This document shows, piece by piece, positions 59,570 to 64,000 of a DNA stretch of 64,000 bases. Position 1 is the stretch's first letter. Each line of letters starts with the position of its first letter. A program made the position numbers and the translations under genes. The notes under the pieces were generated by a model that saw only the letters and a list, made by a program, of their open reading frames with translations, had not been told where the DNA came from and ran no database searches. This DNA is from Ramazzottius varieornatus (taxonomy: Eukaryota > Tardigrada > Eutardigrada > Parachela > Ramazzottiidae): NCBI GenBank assembly GCA_001949185.1, contig BDGG01000005.1:682001-746000 (forward strand), in the 5' to 3' direction.

Positions 59570-62500
59570 TCACTGTCTGCAACCGAATAACCCTGTGAAC
59601 GGAGAACCCAGGCAAAGTTCCTCGTTAGGCGGCACGAGAAGAAAGGTGGAAGATGACACATCAAACCACCGACTTCCGCGTACCGCAGGCTCGTCTACGC
59701 AGTCGAACAGCCGCAAGACAGAATCAAATTTGACAAATCGAGCAGAGAACTGATGAGGAAAAAAATTTGATAAATACAAATCACCAGAGTATTTTCATTG
59801 AGCCAAGGAAGAAAAAGACAAAAACAACTTCGAATTTTGGCTCTGGACAGAGGACGGCTCAACTTCAACTCTAGCCTCACAAAAATTAATCAAAGGTAAA
59901 TATTCGACTAGAAACTATCGGACGAATAACAAGTCGTAAGATGATATTATGCTTTACTGCTTTAGTGACCTAAATCATCATAATTCAATTCGGAGAACGA
60001 AGGGTTCGCTCACCAAGAAAGCAGGAGAGACACCCATGTTATTGTTTGGAAGACAGGAGAAATGCCCACTAACCAGAAGGTTATGATACATACATATGAA
60101 ACCGCTGATAAGAGCGTACCTGTGGGAACGCAGTCAAACAAGCAACCACGTCAGAATGGTTCACGGCCACACAAAGTTCCGAGAAGTAAACCATCCGTTT
60201 CACACTTTCGTCAAAGTTCATCATAGAGTAAACAAAGACTTTGAGACAGGGACCTGATACGAGGAGTGTAGGACAACCTTCATGATAATTTAAGATAATG
60301 GAGCTCAAGAGCTGCCGAAACCCCGCGCATCAGCATAGATACCCATGTATACACTACCGCAGTATCCGCTACACCGAAGGCGTGACGGAAGTTGAAATGT
60401 TACCACACGGTACTCTTAGCCCGCGAAAACTACAAGGAGACAAACTTGACAAGATGGATGTTCCAAGTGGCGCAGCCCAGCAGCCAATAACACTAATAAC
60501 GTGCGCCACTTGACAAGCTTGTCCAAGTGGCGCACGCTTCTAGCCCAATATCGCAAGAAACGTGCGCCACTTGAAAAGTGTTTAACTGTGTTTTTGTTCA
60601 TTTTGTTTGCCTGGGTCCCAAACCGTTCGTGCCTTCTGAGCGAGAGCGAAGGTACGAACCTACACGTCTCCTCTCCGAAGCCTGGTACATGCTCAGCCTA
60701 CCTGTGGGAAAAGCCGTAGGGAGAACAGATTCGCGCGAAACTAGAGCCAGATTTCCAGGACAATCGATATCCTGGCTTGCGAAGCTGGAGAACTATGAAC
60801 GCTGGTCAACGGTTAGAAGATTCGAAAGGAGGTTCTAATGAAGTAAATGAACAGAGGGGCCAAGAGAAGGATGCCGTCATCGAGAAGCCTGATTGATGCA
60901 TAAACAAATACCCACGCGCTATCGCCAGCCACTGTCACACAATCAAACAAGATAAAGCGATGATGTCATCCCGGAAACACGTTCGCACAAGAATGTTCCA
61001 GACAGTGGCGGGAAAGACTAGGCTTTGCCACCACAGAAGGCATAACTGCGACCGCATCTTCAGTGTTCACAGTCCCTTGATTCTTCTCGGAGACGCGGTC
61101 TCCACGTCTCGCTCCAGATTCTCACAAACCAAAGTGGCCAGCTTTTCTCTTTCCTTTGGCGGTCTATGACTTGGCTGATTTGGCTGAGACTCTCATTCAA
61201 CTCACACAACAACCAGCTGAGCGCTGATAAAATCCATTGACGAGCCTGTTCAAACACACACCTAGTTTCCGTCTGTATTCGTCACGTAGGCCGACCAGTA
61301 TGTAAGGTGCTAAATTCCGAGCGTTATGTCATACGCTTCCCATGCAAATACACCGACGATACGAATGCCCGACAAAAAGGGTCTTCCTCGTCTTGTCTAG
61401 TCATCAGGCCTTGTCTCGGCCATCTCCCCATCAGATTAGATGAACTTCACACTGAACTATCGTCACGTAAAAATTCCAGAAATTCCAGAAATTCCACAAC
61501 CTTCGGAAGCAAAACTTTTGAGGCCCGCGCAGTTGCGTCGGTCCATCGGAAAAAAATATATTCGTGGAATGTTCTAGCTCATTAACGCTCACAGCCGCTG
61601 GAAGTTTTTGAGCTCGTGATATGGCGGCACAACAAAGGTGCGGTATGAGAGGATGCGAGATTGTTTGAAATATCGTCGTTAATTGGCCTACTGGCCGCTT
61701 CCAAATCAAAGAGAAGTGCAGGCTAGTCTACCATGGTTGCCTTCCCGCCTTCCGAGTGATTCACGTGGGCTTAGCCCATCTGACTAATATGAAGGATGGT
61801 TTTTAGCTTATGTGACACTTACCGCCGCTTGACGAGTTCGATCTCTAGTTCAAATGCAGATTCTCAGGCACGAGTCATCAGGTGCGGTTTTCCGGCACAG
61901 CACTAGACGCCAATGTCGACCGACTTCACATTCACGATCTGACGCTGACTGATCCGGAAGTCCAAGGTCCTTCGATCGAACAGATGGCCCAGACAGTGAA
62001 TTATTCCGTATAGTAATCCAGTTTAGGGTTCGTTGAATTCAGTCTGGCTCCATATCGCAGAGAAGGATAATGGACAATCTGGCATAAAGAGCAAACAGAT
62101 AAAGACGAAGGCGCTGAGAATCGGAAGTAGTGGCGCAGTTAGGAAAAAGTAGCTTTTGTCGGTTCGGACAATTTATGAGGGGGTAATTATGATTTGGTAA
62201 AAGTATGCGGACCACAAGAAAGAGGAGAACGGCCATAAGTACCTTCACGGTCTTCACCACAATGACATCCGTGTGGAAACACACCAACGTGAACACGCTG
62301 ACACTGCACGGCGCGCGCAACAGGTGCGTCACCCTCGTACCGTACTGTACATGCACGTTGCCCAACTTTTGCATGCGACAAGTGAGATCATTTTCATAAA
62401 CGTCACTTCTGCCCTCAACAACCACAAAGCCGTCCCACAAAACTATAGCCCACAGAGATTCTAAATATTTGCTGCCGACGGCTAAGAATTGAGTGACGTG

Positions 62501-63519
62501 GAAGACGTGGAAGAATCCCGACTACGCGACTATAAACGGGTCACGGGTTCTGATGGAACGCAATTCTGATGGAAAGTATTTCCTTCAGAAGCTTTTCGAA
62601 CCCAAACAGTGGTAAACACGATGCCTATAGTCGTTCGATCCACAGTTCGGAATACTTGGTGCGACTAAAGCTTGATGAGGAAGAGCTGACGGAAGGCTTT
62701 CCACTTGGTGCATAGATGGCGCTGCTCAGTATGTAAAATCCATCAGCTCGCACTTCCGGTTCTACGAACGAGAAAAACTACGGATCTAGCAAAGCAGAAT
62801 GTAACATTCGTCCATGGAATATGGCAATAGGGATACTCGACAAGCATGAAGAGAGGTTTCAGCAGTTTCAGCACTTACGGCATGCTCAGTGATGGAGGAA
62901 GTAAAAGTGAAGCTCGCAGGGTAAGAAGGCATCGGTGGTGGAAGACCGCACACTTTGGCATTGTCGACACAAGTTCCGTTGGGGTACATATCGAGGTTTA
63001 CCACATATAACGGCAACAATCATTATGGAAAGGACCCCTAGCTTTGAGCAGCTTCGCAGACAAATGCTGAGATCCGCACCGCCAACCGGTTTGGCAGCTA
63101 GGAAGAACTTTTCTCTATGAGGTTAACCTGGCCAAATAACGCGCAGGAATGAATTGGTCTGACGCAGCAGCTGCCTCAAAAGTACCTACCTGCCAGCCAG
63201 CAGCCAACTCTCGTGCCGGATTGTTGACAATGCTGTCTGACGAGCTGTGTTAGGAGATGTACTTTGCCATTTCCAACAACGAACCAACCTTCGAAGACCC
63301 AACCTTCAACGTGAATGCTTTGACTAGACGCTTACGTAAGCTAGATAGCGCAGCTATGCATATACCTATACAGCAACAAGCCATAAGCCATAAGACAAAA
63401 CCTAACCACAAAATTGTTTTGCGGTTTTGGGTGAGTGACACGGAAGGTTCCTCGACTGATGTATGCACACGTATAAATTTAACCATGTTCGCTGGTGCGT
63501 GTATAACGCGAAGAGCCAT
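59570..63519 (-). CDS. unidentified membrane-anchored protein (partial model)
   Basis: Four exons are supported and the middle is unresolved. Exon 1 (63519-63336) has a basic N terminus and then a hydrophobic segment (ILWLGFVLWLMACCCIGICI), probably a signal anchor. It joins in phase to 62952-62879, which encodes CGLPPPMPSYPASFTFTSS and ends in GTAAGT; the acceptor CCAAAG is weak. Near the other end, 60311-60120 (Cys-rich, ending at donor GTACGC) joins in phase 0 across a strong acceptor (TTTTTTTCCTCATCAG) to the last exon 59749-59570, which has FDCVDEPAVRG and ends CRQ. I did not find the exons between 60312 and 62878, so both halves belonging to one gene is inferred from strand and phase. 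The P-rich start followed by P-x-x-F faintly recalls insect LolA-like extracellular proteins, but that is a guess. Confidence 0.4.
60464..60512. repeat. family 1 hairpin, first of a pair
   Basis: Arms CAAGTGGCGCA and GTGCGCCACTTG. The left outer flank AACTTGACAAGATGGATG matches the family. Confidence 0.85.
60524..60573. repeat. family 1 hairpin, second of a pair
   Basis: CAAGTGGCGCAC at 60524-60535 is the exact reverse complement of GTGCGCCACTTG at 60562-60573. Only 11 bases separate it from the previous hairpin, so one may have inserted beside or into the other. Confidence 0.9.
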
Positions 63520-64000
63520 TTGTTGCACGTAAGCACCTTATTCGTACTTACCTACCCTCGTAATGCTTTTCAGGGCCTGTATGGCCGGAAGGAACCTGCC
63601 AGGAGACCAGGATAACGTAGCTGTACTAGCCTCTGGTCTTTCCTATCAGGTTGGTCGATGTGACTTTGCGCTTTTTCGACGTGTAAATTTGAAAAATCAT
63701 ATCGTTGAACTGGGTCGGAGTTTTGATCTGGTTTCTCGTTTGTAACACAGAACAAACTACAGTGTTCTAAGCGATTGCGTGAAAGTTCCGATCGCGCTCG
63801 CAGTTACTGTAAATATTCGCAGTTACTGTAAATATACTATAAATACTGCGCGGATGCAGCGAATATTTACAGTAATTTCAAAAAACGGTTTTCGGTATTA
63901 CCGCTTTCTGCAGATTTTGCTCCACTTTACAAGAAAACTTCTTGTGGCCCAACTAAACGAGTGAGAACAATGCATATAACAGGTGATAACAGCCCAAAAG
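63520..64000. other. end of window, no gene seen
   Basis: This lies upstream of the unresolved minus-strand gene. It contains the inverted repeat at 63804-63875 and otherwise AT-rich sequence. No coding region supported. Confidence 0.4.
63804..63875. repeat. perfect 17-bp inverted repeat plus direct repeat
   Basis: TTACTGTAAATATTCGC at 63804-63820 is the exact reverse complement of GCGAATATTTACAGTAA at 63859-63875. The left arm is also followed by a direct repeat of CGCAGTTACTGTAAATAT. It is unrelated to the two hairpin families. Confidence 0.9.

Noticed and set aside
61431-61709. Minus-strand open frame with a repeated Trp-Asn-Phe stretch
   Set aside because: The repeat comes from a short GAAATTCCA tandem repeat, and the frame has no splice context.
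62200-62440. Minus-strand frame with a hydrophobic segment as a middle exon of the 59.6-63.5 kb gene
   Set aside because: It reads like protein, but no acceptor gives the required phase 0 entry from the preceding exon. A plus-strand frame over the same bases is equally open.

Overview
This is nuclear DNA from an invertebrate animal. The coding sequences are split by short GT-AG introns (mostly 50-250 bp), gene density is high, and the gene set is metazoan: BiP, a pericentrin/PLP-type PACT protein, a nuclear receptor, CBF-beta, ATG9, alpha-tubulin, RPS19 and SDHB. An ecdysozoan, perhaps a tardigrade, is my best guess, but the window does not prove it. Every exon model below was built by hand from splice signals and reading phase. 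All models of three or more exons whose span is complete close in frame.

Layout. 1-4.0 kb: a 28-bp tandem repeat, then a BiP/GRP78 gene with unfolded-protein-response elements upstream. 4.5-6.5 kb (minus): a secreted tectonin-repeat protein and a small secreted Cys-rich protein. 7.1-15.1 kb (minus): a ten-exon, 1399-aa coiled-coil protein ending in a PACT domain. 15.8-26.3 kb (minus): a seven-exon gene for a 3262-aa disordered Arg/Ser/Asp-rich protein with internal repeats, which I cannot assign to a family. 27.3-28.2 kb (plus): a small gene made almost only of two ryanodine-receptor (RyR) repeats. 28.7-31.3 kb: SDHB (minus) and RPS19 (plus), divergent from a 526-bp shared upstream region. 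32.3-37.4 kb (minus): a nuclear receptor. 38.9-40.6 kb (minus): an F-box protein resembling FBXO22. 41.6-45.1 kb (plus): a twelve-exon WW-domain protein. 45.9-48.9 kb (plus): alpha-tubulin. 49.3-50.3 kb (minus): a two-Ig-domain surface protein. 52.3-55.6 kb (plus): ATG9. 56.7-58.8 kb (minus): CBF-beta. 59.6-63.5 kb (minus): a partly resolved gene for an unidentified membrane-anchored protein.

Two families of short dispersed inverted repeats run through the introns and intergenic DNA. Family 1 has about twelve copies with arms like AAGTGGCGCAC/GTGCGCCACTT, and some copies carry longer terminal inverted repeats. Family 2 has about eight copies with arms ACCTGCATAC/GTATGCAGGT, concentrated in introns of the PACT-protein and ATG9 genes. 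They look like miniature non-autonomous elements, and the sequence shows no matching transposase.

Most genes are unrelated housekeeping or cell-biology genes. The strongest candidates for something undescribed are the stand-alone tandem-RyR-repeat protein, the giant repeat protein lying head-to-tail with the centrosomal PACT gene (both carry QT motifs of the dynein-light-chain-binding type), the two hairpin families, and the unresolved 59.6-63.5 kb gene.
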